From the IMG/VR virus record IMGVR_UViG_3300022591_000005, positions 1-64,000 of that record: DNA of 64,000 bases, one strand, 5' to 3'. This document shows positions 26,790 through 35,441 of this stretch, piece after piece. Under the pieces are notes generated by a model. It saw only the letters and a list, made by a program, of their open reading frames with translations, was not told the DNA's origin and made no database searches. Position 1 is the first letter of the stretch; each line of letters begins with the position of its first letter. The DNA is from a virus. Both the position numbers and the translations under genes were made by a program.

Positions 26790-27092
26790 ATGCCTAGCAC
26801 TGATATTCAACTAGACGAGAAAGTCAAAGTAACAGTCCAAGAACCTAAACGTTGGAAAGTTATCATTCTTAATGATGATTCAACTCCAATGGACTTTGTC
26901 ATCTCTGTACTAATGGGAATTTTTAAACATAATGCAGATGCAGCAAAAGACATTATGTTGCAGGTTCACGAAACTGGTTCAGGCATTGCAGGCCTTTATA
27001 GTTTTGAAATTGCAGAAATTAAAGCAACCGAAGCTACTAATGAAGCTAGAGATAATAACTTTCCTCTCCAGATTAAATTGGAGGAAGAATGA
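26790..27092 (+). CDS. clpS: ClpS N-degron adaptor
   Basis: 100 aa. WKVIILNDDSTPMDFVISVL is the ClpS core, with the acidic pocket residues and a following VHETGSG segment. It would deliver N-degron substrates to host ClpAP. Overlaps the heme oxygenase start by 4 bases. Confidence 0.9.
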   Translation: MPSTDIQLDEKVKVTVQEPKRWKVIILNDDSTPMDFVISVLMGIFKHNADAAKDIMLQVHETGSGIAGLYSFEIAEIKATEATNEARDNNFPLQIKLEEE

Positions 27093-27643
27093 GTTTAAAA
27101 GATCTTACACACGATGCACACAGAGATGCAGAAACATCTCCGTTTGTTAAAATCCTGTTTTCAGGTAAAATTGATCCGTCATTGTATGCTACATACTTAA
27201 AAAATCAGCATCCAATGTATGAAGTTCTAGAAGTATGTGCTATGCCACATGGCTTGTTTACTGATGTTCCCGACACACGTAGAGCTCCTGCTATCCTAGC
27301 AGACTTTTCTGAACTGTGGACTAGTGAAGAACAGCAGCCAGTGATGTTGCCAGTTGTACACGATTACATTCAGCATATTCTTAGTATCAAAGATGATCCT
27401 AAAAAATTAATGGCGCATATCTATGTTAGACATTTTGGCGACTTGTCCGGCGGACAGATGATTGCTAAACGTGTTCCTGGTTCTGGTAAGATGTACCAGT
27501 TTACAGGTAACCCCGACGACATTAAACAAGCATTTAGAGCAAAGCTAAGTGATGATATGGCCGACGAAGCAAAAGTTTGCTTTGGATTCGCTCGTCAACT
27601 GTTTGACGAAATGATGACACAAGTGGTTGAAGTTGCTGAATAA
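27089..27643 (+). CDS. ho1: Heme oxygenase
   Basis: 184 aa. The proximal His is in THDAHRDAE; the distal helix shows IYVRHFGDLSGGQMIAKR. It opens heme to biliverdin with release of iron and CO. Coupled to clpS upstream and to a flavin halogenase-like gene downstream; the bilin reductase at 29122 would use its product. Confidence 0.92.
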   Translation: MSLKDLTHDAHRDAETSPFVKILFSGKIDPSLYATYLKNQHPMYEVLEVCAMPHGLFTDVPDTRRAPAILADFSELWTSEEQQPVMLPVVHDYIQHILSIKDDPKKLMAHIYVRHFGDLSGGQMIAKRVPGSGKMYQFTGNPDDIKQAFRAKLSDDMADEAKVCFGFARQLFDEMMTQVVEVAE

Positions 27644-29174
27644 AGAAATCAAACATATCTGTATTGTAGGCGGTGGTAGTTCCGGATGGATTACTGCCGC
27701 TTATGCTTTAGCACAGTTACCTTGGGCAAAGATTACACTAATCGAAAGTCCTAACATTCCTACAGTAGGTGTCGGCGAAGCAACATTACTAAACTTTGAT
27801 CATTTTTTAAATAATGACTGCGCTATTCCACCTTTGCTATGGCAAGAAGCATCAGATGCCGTAGTTAAAGCAGGTATACTTTTTCCAAACTGGGTTGACG
27901 GTGATCGGACAGTTTGGCACCCTTTTACATTTAGTGGTTCTTGGTTTGAAGAAGAGCAAACAAGCTATCAACGTGCTACATTAGGTATACAGGCAAATTT
28001 AGAACATAACGAATTTGTTGAGTTTGGAACAGACTGGTATCATACATGTGTTGAAAAGAATCAATTACCAGACTTACGCAAGCATCCTGTGGGTTACCAT
28101 GTTGATGCTGTTAAATTAGCAAACTTTTTATCAGACTATCTTCGTAATAAACATCCTGATAGATTAACACACGTACTAGGCACAGTTTCTAATATTATTG
28201 TCGAAGAAGACAATATTAAAACATTTGACGTAAACGATAAAGCATTTCAAGCCGACGTATATATTGATTGTACAGGATTTAGACGTTTGTTGTCGTCTAG
28301 TATTCCGGGCAGCGATTTTGAATTAGCAGATAAAATGCTATTCACAAATGCTGCGGTTGCCGGGCCTGTTAGGTACTTAACCGAAGACGAAGTTATCCCA
28401 CCTTACACAATTTGCGAAGCATGTGAACACGGGTGGATATGGAAAACATCTATTGCTGGCAGAATTGGTAGCGGATTAGTATATAACGATACACTAATAA
28501 CAAAAGAACAAGCAGAAGAGTTCTTTGTTAACCATTGGGGCAAAGAACGTATGCTTACTGAAAAGTTTAATCATATTAAATTCAAACCAGAGTACAATAA
28601 ACGCAATTGGCGTGGTAATTGTTTTAGTGTAGGGCTCGCAAGCGGCTTTTTAGAGCCGTTAGAGAGTACAGGACTACAACTTCTAATTCGTGGTGCTAAG
28701 ACTGGATTAGACATGTTGCGTAAACGTTTTTATACAGATAACGATCGTAATTTCTTTAATAGTGAAATAAATTTGTTGTATGGTGATTCAATAGATTTTG
28801 TATCGTTACATTATATGAACAACAATCGACCCGGCGCCTTCTGGGACAAAGTTAGAAAAGAGTTTACAGTTAGTCCAAGCCTGCAAGCACATATTGATAT
28901 TTTTAAAAATAACTATATAAATGAAGCTGATCAACAAGTAACTAGAATGTTCAGTGTTGACAGTTTTAGAATTTGGCTACAAGGGACTAAAAACAAAATA
29001 CAAGTTCCTAATAACCCACATGCTATGGATGCATTAGTACAATTAGCAAGATTAGAATTTACTAAAGATAACATCACAAATAGAGATTTTATTTTACAGC
29101 GTAAACAACAGAGAGAATTAAATGAGCAAAGTTTGGGACACATTAATAGAAGTACAACACCTATTGGAGAGTGA
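27627..29174 (+). CDS. Flavin-dependent (tryptophan) halogenase-like protein
   Basis: 515 aa. ICIVGGGSSGWITAA is the FAD site and VGVGEAT matches the family. The segment HGWIWKTSIAGRIGSG corresponds to the WxWxIP motif but lacks the Ile-Pro, so true halogenation is uncertain. The start is a TTG overlapping heme oxygenase by 17 bases. It sits between ho1 and the bilin reductase, so it may act on a bilin or supply another oxidation. Confidence 0.8.
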   Translation: MKLLNKEIKHICIVGGGSSGWITAAYALAQLPWAKITLIESPNIPTVGVGEATLLNFDHFLNNDCAIPPLLWQEASDAVVKAGILFPNWVDGDRTVWHPFTFSGSWFEEEQTSYQRATLGIQANLEHNEFVEFGTDWYHTCVEKNQLPDLRKHPVGYHVDAVKLANFLSDYLRNKHPDRLTHVLGTVSNIIVEEDNIKTFDVNDKAFQADVYIDCTGFRRLLSSSIPGSDFELADKMLFTNAAVAGPVRYLTEDEVIPPYTICEACEHGWIWKTSIAGRIGSGLVYNDTLITKEQAEEFFVNHWGKERMLTEKFNHIKFKPEYNKRNWRGNCFSVGLASGFLEPLESTGLQLLIRGAKTGLDMLRKRFYTDNDRNFFNSEINLLYGDSIDFVSLHYMNNNRPGAFWDKVRKEFTVSPSLQAHIDIFKNNYINEADQQVTRMFSVDSFRIWLQGTKNKIQVPNNPHAMDALVQLARLEFTKDNITNRDFILQRKQQRELNEQSLGHINRSTTPIGE

Positions 29175-29802
29175 ATTTGATCGCACAGGCACTGAGCAAT
29201 TTGAACCTGGGATGGATCGTTTTAACCAACCTGGTTGGGTTAATAGGGTATGGTCTAGTGATAAGTATCGCCGTGCTCACGTTGATGTGGTTGATGCGAG
29301 AGATACTAAAGGATTATGGATGATGCATTGTTGCATCTTTCCGCATACACACAATCCAGCACCAATATACGGTTTTGACGTTGTAGCAGGTAAAAACAAG
29401 ATTACTGGTTGTTTCCACGATTATAGTAAAGCAGGTGATCCTAATCATCCTATGATGGAATGGTTTGCAGGCGAAGTAGCTAAATTAGAATGGCGCCGCG
29501 AACGTGCTTTACCCGAGTGGGCTACTAACATATTCAGCAAGAGTATGGTAGCCGCGGGTAATGTACAAAGCGACGAAGAATTGGATCAAATCATTGCTAT
29601 GGCTAAAACTACTTTAGCACACTACTTAGAAACTGTAGATGAAACTAACAATACAGCGTTAGATACAACAGAAGCACAAAACTACTACGCATACAATCAG
29701 AAACAAAACCCACATACTCCTCGAGTAATGGTTAGCTTAGGCTTATCAGAAGAGGATGTACAAGTATTCATTCAAGACTGCTTATTTCCAGAAATCAAGT
29801 GA
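29122..29802 (+). CDS. Ferredoxin-dependent bilin reductase (PcyX-like)
   Basis: 226 aa. HVDVVDARDTKGLWMMH, then PIYGFDVVAGKNKITGCFHD, is the FDBR core, with the Asp in PIYGFD a likely proton donor. The C-terminus (NPHTPRVMVSLGLSEE) also fits. PcyX from uncultured marine phages makes phycoerythrobilin from biliverdin and is paired with ho1, as here. PcyX rather than PcyA/PebS is by context. Confidence 0.85.
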   Translation: MSKVWDTLIEVQHLLESEFDRTGTEQFEPGMDRFNQPGWVNRVWSSDKYRRAHVDVVDARDTKGLWMMHCCIFPHTHNPAPIYGFDVVAGKNKITGCFHDYSKAGDPNHPMMEWFAGEVAKLEWRRERALPEWATNIFSKSMVAAGNVQSDEELDQIIAMAKTTLAHYLETVDETNNTALDTTEAQNYYAYNQKQNPHTPRVMVSLGLSEEDVQVFIQDCLFPEIK

Positions 29803-29841
29803 TTTCTTAATCTAGATTAAGAGATATCTGCTAACTTAATC

Positions 29842-29887
29842 ATTCGCTCCCCTGGCGTAAATATTATACGGATAGCCGGGAGCGAAT
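29842..29887 (+). promoter_or_regulatory. Shine-Dalgarno-sequestering hairpin with internal late promoter
   Basis: ATTCGCTCCC (29842-29851) pairs perfectly with GGGAGCGAAT (29878-29887), which contains the csgF Shine-Dalgarno. A late-type box GTAAATAT (29857-29864) lies in the loop. Transcripts reading in from upstream would be blocked, while transcripts started at the late box lack the 5' arm. This is the logic known from the T4 lysozyme gene. Confidence 0.65.
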
Positions 29888-29890
29888 CGA

Positions 29891-30337
29891 ATGTCCAAAA
29901 CAAAATTATTACTATTAGTATGTCTCACGCCATCTCTGGTGTTTGCAGCGCCTCTTAGCGACTATAACTTTAAAAGCCCTGCTTTTAATGGTGTAGGTTA
30001 CAGTTCTCACGTTTTAACTATTGAAAATCAAGAATTTACACGCCAAAAAGCAAGAGCAGATGCTATTCAAGCAGCGTTAGAAAAAGCAAAGGCAGATGCT
30101 GCCAACACAAACTTATCTAAATTCCTAAACAACTTAGAATCACGTATCTACGCACAAATTAGTCAAAACTTAGCTGCTGCTATGTTTGCTCAAGGAGGTA
30201 GTAACAGTGGAACTATGAACTTTGAAGGTAACACTATATTTTGGACTAAAGACAGTTCAAACGTGTATCTACAAGTTACTGATACAGTAGGTAACACTAC
30301 CAACGTAACAGTGCCATTAGGCCAATTTCAATTTTAA
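29891..30337 (+). CDS. csgF: Curli assembly protein CsgF
   Basis: 148 aa with signal peptide (LLLLVCLTPSLVFA-AP). The mature N-terminus YNFKSPAFNGVG is the CsgG-plugging peptide of CsgF; the C-terminus NVYLQVTDTVGNTTNVTV is the usual strand domain. Forms the nucleator clamp on the CsgG pore. Confidence 0.85.
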   Translation: MSKTKLLLLVCLTPSLVFAAPLSDYNFKSPAFNGVGYSSHVLTIENQEFTRQKARADAIQAALEKAKADAANTNLSKFLNNLESRIYAQISQNLAAAMFAQGGSNSGTMNFEGNTIFWTKDSSNVYLQVTDTVGNTTNVTVPLGQFQF

Positions 30338-30346
30338 GGATAGGAC

Positions 30347-31177
30347 ATGAAAAAGACATTATTAGCCCTATCAATAGTAGCAATGCTAAGTGGATGTGCC
30401 GTAATTCAAAGCACTGGATTAAGCGAAACAGATCCAACATCTACTACACAGATGAAGGGCATCAAAAAAGAGTTTGATACAATTCCTGCACCAGCGGCAG
30501 GAAAACCAGTTAGTGTAGCAGTTTATAGTTTTTCTGATAAAACAGGACAACGTAGACCGCAAGCTAACGTGGCAAGTTTAAGCACCGCAGTTACACAGGG
30601 TGCTGAAACATTCTTAATTAAAGCATTAAGTGATGTAGGACAAGGGCAATGGTTTGAAGTTGTTGAACGTGTGGGGATTGACAACTTGACTAAAGAGCGT
30701 TTAATTATACGTCAAATGCGAGAAGCGTACGAAGGTCCAAAGGCGCAACCGTTAATGCCAATGCAGTTTGCTGGAATGATCATTGAAGGCGGTATTGTTG
30801 GATATGATGCTAGCACAACAAGTGGCGGAGCAGGTGTGCGTATATTTGGAATAGGTAAACAAACACAGTGGTCAACAGACACAGTAACAGTAAGTTTGCG
30901 AGCAGTTAGCGTAAACACTGGAAAAGTAATTGCATCAGTAACAGTACAAAAGACAATCTTAAGTACTGGAGATAGTGCAACTGCATTAAAATTCTTCGAT
31001 CAAGGAACGCAGAGTTTTGAAGCAGAATTGGGCTTAACAATTAACGAACCAGGAACATACGCTGTGAAAGCAGCTACAGAAATGGCAGTCGTTGAATTGA
31101 TTAAGGAAGGGCAACGTAAGGGTGTGTGGGATTTTAAACAAGCATTACCAGTTGTAGTTCCTGATACTAACCAATAA
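30347..31177 (+). CDS. csgG: Curli secretion channel lipoprotein CsgG
   Basis: 276 aa. Lipobox MLSGCAVIQ, then VSVAVYSFSDKTGQRRP and the C-terminal pore-forming region (STDTVTVSLRAVSVNTGKV). Forms the nonameric outer-membrane pore. CsgE and CsgC are not in the window. Confidence 0.92.
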   Translation: MKKTLLALSIVAMLSGCAVIQSTGLSETDPTSTTQMKGIKKEFDTIPAPAAGKPVSVAVYSFSDKTGQRRPQANVASLSTAVTQGAETFLIKALSDVGQGQWFEVVERVGIDNLTKERLIIRQMREAYEGPKAQPLMPMQFAGMIIEGGIVGYDASTTSGGAGVRIFGIGKQTQWSTDTVTVSLRAVSVNTGKVIASVTVQKTILSTGDSATALKFFDQGTQSFEAELGLTINEPGTYAVKAATEMAVVELIKEGQRKGVWDFKQALPVVVPDTNQ

Positions 31178-31229
31178 TGGTAATGAAATAAAAGGTGGTA
31201 ATAGAAATACTTTAACAACGGCTACGGCC

Positions 31230-31263
31230 AAGGAGCAACATCGAAGAATAATAATTCGATGTT
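31230..31263 (+). promoter_or_regulatory. Folded Shine-Dalgarno spacer before curlin gene
   Basis: AAGGAG lies 36 bases before the ATG, too far to work linearly. A 9-bp hairpin AACATCGAA / TTCGATGTT (31237-31263) between them brings the effective spacing to about 9 bases, as described for T4 gene 38. Confidence 0.6.
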
Positions 31264-31271
31264 AAACAAAG

Positions 31272-32117
31272 ATGGATAAAAGAATAACAGGCGCTGGTAA
31301 GTTGTCGAGAAAATTACTTACAATTCTGGTGTTGTCTGCGATGGCAACATTGGGCTATGCTGCTGATAACAGCATTTACATTGACCAGTCTGGAGATTTT
31401 GCTACTGTTACAATTAATCAAGACGGTGCAGGCAACCAAGTTAGAGGATTGTCAGCTGTTCAAAGTAACGATCCAACTGCACCTGCTCTTATTAGAGGTG
31501 ACGGAGTCAACATCAACATCAATCAGACTGGTAGTTCTAATAAAATGAACTTAGGTATTGATGCTGTGATGGGAACTCTTAAAAGTGTTGACTTTAACTA
31601 TAGCACAATTAACTCGGGCAACCTAAGCGGTAGCAATAACACTGCAATTTTCCAACTAGGAACAAGTAGTGCTAGAGCAAGCGATACTATCGTAAGCGTA
31701 ACACAGTTAAACGGTGGCAACACTGCAACTGTAAGCATGTCTGGAAGTGATAACCAATTAAATGCTATACAAAGTGGTGGTAGTGCTACTTTAGTATCAA
31801 CTGTTAATGCTAGTGGAACAAGACAAGACATTACGACAGCCGGTGGTACAGGTAACAGTGTTACTACAAACTTAACTGGTAATAACGGTAATGTATATGT
31901 TAATGTAATGGGTGCAACTAACACAATTAATATTGCACAAGACGGCACAGGCGGTTCAACTGGTCACCAAGCATGGATGGATATCAATGGAACCGGTAAT
32001 AATGTTACATTAGCACAATCGGGATCCGCTAATGCAAACGTGTTTAACCTAAGACTTGGTTCTGCTGGAACTGCTGCAAACAGCAACACTTACAACATAA
32101 CACAGACTGCACGTTAA
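31272..32117 (+). CDS. Curlin-repeat protein (CsgA/CsgB-like fibre subunit)
   Basis: 281 aa. Signal peptide to about residue 31 (TLGYA-ADN), then repeats of the form (S/T)xxxxQxGxxNxx (VTINQDGAGNQV, ININQTGSSNKM, NIAQDGTGG, VTLAQSGSANAN). The likely substrate of the CsgG/CsgF exporter encoded just upstream. Confidence 0.85.
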   Translation: MDKRITGAGKLSRKLLTILVLSAMATLGYAADNSIYIDQSGDFATVTINQDGAGNQVRGLSAVQSNDPTAPALIRGDGVNININQTGSSNKMNLGIDAVMGTLKSVDFNYSTINSGNLSGSNNTAIFQLGTSSARASDTIVSVTQLNGGNTATVSMSGSDNQLNAIQSGGSATLVSTVNASGTRQDITTAGGTGNSVTTNLTGNNGNVYVNVMGATNTINIAQDGTGGSTGHQAWMDINGTGNNVTLAQSGSANANVFNLRLGSAGTAANSNTYNITQTAR

Positions 32118-32118
32118 A

Positions 32119-32289
32119 ATGTTTAACTCAGAGCTACAAAGGATGTACCAAGCGTGGCAACAAGGTAATGATAACTATGTTCGCGACTGGTACGCTTTTG
32201 TAGAATATGCTGCTCAATGGAACAAAACAACAGTAGAGCAAACATTAGAGCAGTTGAGTAAATGCAAATGGTTTAAAAAAGGTGACTAA
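32119..32289 (+). CDS. Small ORF between curlin and FecR genes, 56 aa
   Basis: Starts MFNSELQRMYQAWQQ, aromatic and helical, and its TAA overlaps the next ATG (TAATG). Starts 1 base after the curlin stop. Function unknown. Confidence 0.55.
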   Translation: MFNSELQRMYQAWQQGNDNYVRDWYAFVEYAAQWNKTTVEQTLEQLSKCKWFKKGD

Positions 32290-33395
32290 TGAAATTCCGA
32301 AGTATTCTGATAGCAACATTCATGTCTATATCGCAGACATCGTTCGCTGCAATCGGAACAGTCACAGAACAAGTGAACACACCTCCGAGCATTCAGAGGG
32401 AAAAACAAACACTAACGGGCTCAAAGGGCACGGGAGTAGAAATGAACGATGCTATCAAAACCCAACAGGGAAAGGTGGGCATAACATTCGAGGATCAAAC
32501 AAAAGTTCAGGTAAACGAAAATAGCAAACTTGTTATTGACGACTTCGTTTACGACCCTAAATCAAAAGCTGGCAAACTAGGAGCTAAGATTGCTCTTGGA
32601 ACTGTGCGCTATGCTAGCGGACAAATTGCTAAAAACAGTCCACAGAACGTAGCACTAAGTACACCAACTGCTACTATCGCAGTACGCGGTACAGACTTTA
32701 CTGCCTCAGTTGATGAAGTGGGAGCAAGTACCATTATCTTACTACCTAGCTGTCCCGACGATCGTAAGACTCGTACAGTTAAGGATATAGAAACAAACTG
32801 TAAGACAGGTTCTATTGAAGTATCTACGCTAATGGGTACAGTATTACTAAACCAACCTTTCCAAGCAACCAAAGTTACATCACGCATGGTGACGCCTAGT
32901 AAACCTGTTACACTGAACCTTAGCGAACAAGCTATTGAAAACATCTTAATATCTACTCCTGCTGAAATTGACAGAGGTAAACAATCAGATCGACGTGAAA
33001 TGAAAGGACCGCTGGATGTAGACTTCTTAAAAGCAGAAGGACTTACTAACGCACTAGATGACAGTGCTCGACAATTTTACCAAGATAAGTTGAGTAGAAA
33101 TTTCTTAGATCAAAATTTCTTAGCAAACATGTTTGATATGGTAGGTAATGCACTTAACGAAAAATTCTTAGAGCCAGTAGATGGCATGTTACCTGACTAT
33201 AAAAAGTCTAGCGGCATTGTAGTCTTTAAAGATGATCCAAGCGTTACACTATGTCGTGATAACGGTGCTGACCGTCAATGTGTAACAACACCGCAAACAC
33301 AAAACAGTACAATCTATCAATCACAGAGCAACGTTGAATTTAAAAACCGCGTTAATCAAGGCGGCAACACTATTATCAGTCTGACACAAAAATGA
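32289..33395 (+). CDS. Secreted FecR-domain protein
   Basis: 368 aa with signal peptide (ATFMSISQTSFA-AI). FecR-type beta domain with VGITFEDQTKVQVNENSKL and TPTATIAVRGTDF, then a helical C-terminal part. Exported FecR-like proteins are often near adhesin and secretion genes. Overlaps the next gene by 4 bases. Confidence 0.8.
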   Translation: MKFRSILIATFMSISQTSFAAIGTVTEQVNTPPSIQREKQTLTGSKGTGVEMNDAIKTQQGKVGITFEDQTKVQVNENSKLVIDDFVYDPKSKAGKLGAKIALGTVRYASGQIAKNSPQNVALSTPTATIAVRGTDFTASVDEVGASTIILLPSCPDDRKTRTVKDIETNCKTGSIEVSTLMGTVLLNQPFQATKVTSRMVTPSKPVTLNLSEQAIENILISTPAEIDRGKQSDRREMKGPLDVDFLKAEGLTNALDDSARQFYQDKLSRNFLDQNFLANMFDMVGNALNEKFLEPVDGMLPDYKKSSGIVVFKDDPSVTLCRDNGADRQCVTTPQTQNSTIYQSQSNVEFKNRVNQGGNTIISLTQK

Positions 33396-35269
33396 TAAAA
33401 CGCATACTACAGTTCTTGTTATTTTTAACTGTGTGTATTAGCGCACATAGCCAAGCTGTGACTTACAATGCAATTGCCACTGCCTATGTTACCACTACTA
33501 TCACTCAAGCAGTTGTATTTGATAGCATAATGCAGCAAGGCGGAACATTCACCTTCAGCGTATTGGCACACAACGGAGGAGGACGTGCTGGACAAAGCGA
33601 TACAGCCAACGTTAAGATACAATTCTATACATCGTCAAATGCGTTAGTAGCTACAATTAATTCAAGTTATAATGCTAACCTACCAAATCCAAATGCTGTG
33701 TGTGGTAATCCTTGTATTGATACTGCGGTACCTTGGACAACACTAACTACCAGTACAACATTATCTGCTGCCCAAGCAGCAACAGTAGCCTATGCTAAGG
33801 TTAGTATGTATGGTATTGACGGAAGCTATTGGGCAGGTGATTACGGGCCTTGGTATCGTGCGCCAACACTACAACTTAACGGTGGTGGTAACTTATTGTA
33901 TAATCCAGAGTTTGGTCCTTACAACAACATAACAGCACAAGGTTGGACAAGCAGTCCGGGATTCGGTGCTTGCCAAGGTGCATGGGGTGGTAGTAATGCT
34001 TGTATTGTAAACAGTGACGGTGTGCCTGGTTCTAGTACCGCAGGATTAGTTGCTAACGCTAATGGTGGCGGCCCAAGTGCAACTGGTGGTACTACAAGTG
34101 GACAGCCTGGCGGATACAATAGTACAATGAGCGTAACTAACGCTGGAACAGGTGCAACAGCCGGTGCAGCACCTGCTCCTACAGCACCTACTGTAACAAG
34201 TACTGTGGTAACTTATACTTGGAGACAAGTAGTTACAGGAAATGTAGTAAGACTGTATCGTACAAAAGTCACAACAACAAATTACAGTGATAATACTAGT
34301 ACTTCTACGTCGGATCCAGAAATACTTTATAGTACTGCTACAACAACAGAAACTGGTTCGAGCTCTTCAAATACACAAGCTGGTACCGTTATTACAACTA
34401 CTAAGTTAACTGTCACAGATTATTTTGACGGAACCCAAACGTCATCATACAGTACTTCTAGCAGCACAACTCCTTGGCCAAGTTATGTAACTATTGGAAA
34501 TGGATCAGTGAGCAATGACATTACTATTAATACCACTAGTACAATTATACCTACCAATCAGATTAAAGTAGACACTTGGACTAACAGAATAGCACCAGAC
34601 GGTAATAAAATCTACATCCAGCAAATAGGCGGTGATAATAATACAGTTACTATGGATCAAGATGGTAATAAGAACCTGATTAGATTACAGTTAAATGGTA
34701 CTAACAATAATATCACAGCCCGACAGGGTGTGCAGGGTATTGGACAGAACGAAATGAAACTTAATTTCGAGGGTAACAATAATGTTGTCAATTTAAATCA
34801 AGGTCGAGATACACAGGGTAATACTGTTGGAGGTAACGGACATTACTTAGATGCTACTATTGCCGGTTGGGGAACTAGCTTAACTGTACAGCAGACTAAT
34901 AATGGCGGTGTTGGCGGACATTACAATGAAACTACAATTACTGGAAACGGTAATAGTGTGCTTGCTAAACAAACTGACAACGGCAACAAGATTATGTTTG
35001 TTAAAGTAGATGGTGCTCTGAATACATTAGATGTTACACAAAAAGGAACTGGACAGCATAAACTAGATGCTACATTAACTGGTGATCGCAATAGTGCTAC
35101 GATATTGCAAGAAGGAACAACTGCTAATAATGCTACTTTAAATCTAACTAATGCAGGCGGCCCTGCTAGCGTTATTGTTAATCAAGCCGGTGGACAGAAT
35201 GTTAGCGTAACAACAACATGCGCAAATGCTGGCGGCTGTGCTCCTATTACAGTAAGACAAGGATACTAA
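33392..35269 (+). CDS. Large secreted curlin-repeat adhesin
   Basis: 625 aa with signal peptide (FLTVCISAHS-QA). An N-terminal globular beta domain (to about 230), a Thr/Ser-rich middle, then about ten curlin-like repeats (IYIQQIGGDNNTVTMDQDG, VVNLNQGRDTQG, LDVTQKGTGQ). Probably a fibre cap or adhesin secreted through CsgG. Confidence 0.75.
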   Translation: MIKRILQFLLFLTVCISAHSQAVTYNAIATAYVTTTITQAVVFDSIMQQGGTFTFSVLAHNGGGRAGQSDTANVKIQFYTSSNALVATINSSYNANLPNPNAVCGNPCIDTAVPWTTLTTSTTLSAAQAATVAYAKVSMYGIDGSYWAGDYGPWYRAPTLQLNGGGNLLYNPEFGPYNNITAQGWTSSPGFGACQGAWGGSNACIVNSDGVPGSSTAGLVANANGGGPSATGGTTSGQPGGYNSTMSVTNAGTGATAGAAPAPTAPTVTSTVVTYTWRQVVTGNVVRLYRTKVTTTNYSDNTSTSTSDPEILYSTATTTETGSSSSNTQAGTVITTTKLTVTDYFDGTQTSSYSTSSSTTPWPSYVTIGNGSVSNDITINTTSTIIPTNQIKVDTWTNRIAPDGNKIYIQQIGGDNNTVTMDQDGNKNLIRLQLNGTNNNITARQGVQGIGQNEMKLNFEGNNNVVNLNQGRDTQGNTVGGNGHYLDATIAGWGTSLTVQQTNNGGVGGHYNETTITGNGNSVLAKQTDNGNKIMFVKVDGALNTLDVTQKGTGQHKLDATLTGDRNSATILQEGTTANNATLNLTNAGGPASVIVNQAGGQNVSVTTTCANAGGCAPITVRQGY

Positions 35270-35270
35270 T

Positions 35271-35438
35271 ATGATTACACTAGCACAAATTTTAGGTGGT
35301 TTATTTGGGCTAGCAGTTGCCTACGGAATGTATCGTTTTGTTGAAGCAGTTGATGCAAGAAAACAAGAACAAGATGCTGCACGTCACGCTGAAGAGCTAA
35401 AACTTTACAAAGAACAGCTCAAGAAATCAGTTAAATAA
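35271..35438 (+). CDS. Small membrane protein, 55 aa
   Basis: One transmembrane helix (ILGGLFGLAVAYGMYRF) then a charged helix. It lies 1 base after the adhesin stop and 3 bases before the cyclase. Function unknown; possibly a partner of one of them. Confidence 0.6.
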   Translation: MITLAQILGGLFGLAVAYGMYRFVEAVDARKQEQDAARHAEELKLYKEQLKKSVK

Positions 35439-35441
35439 CTG

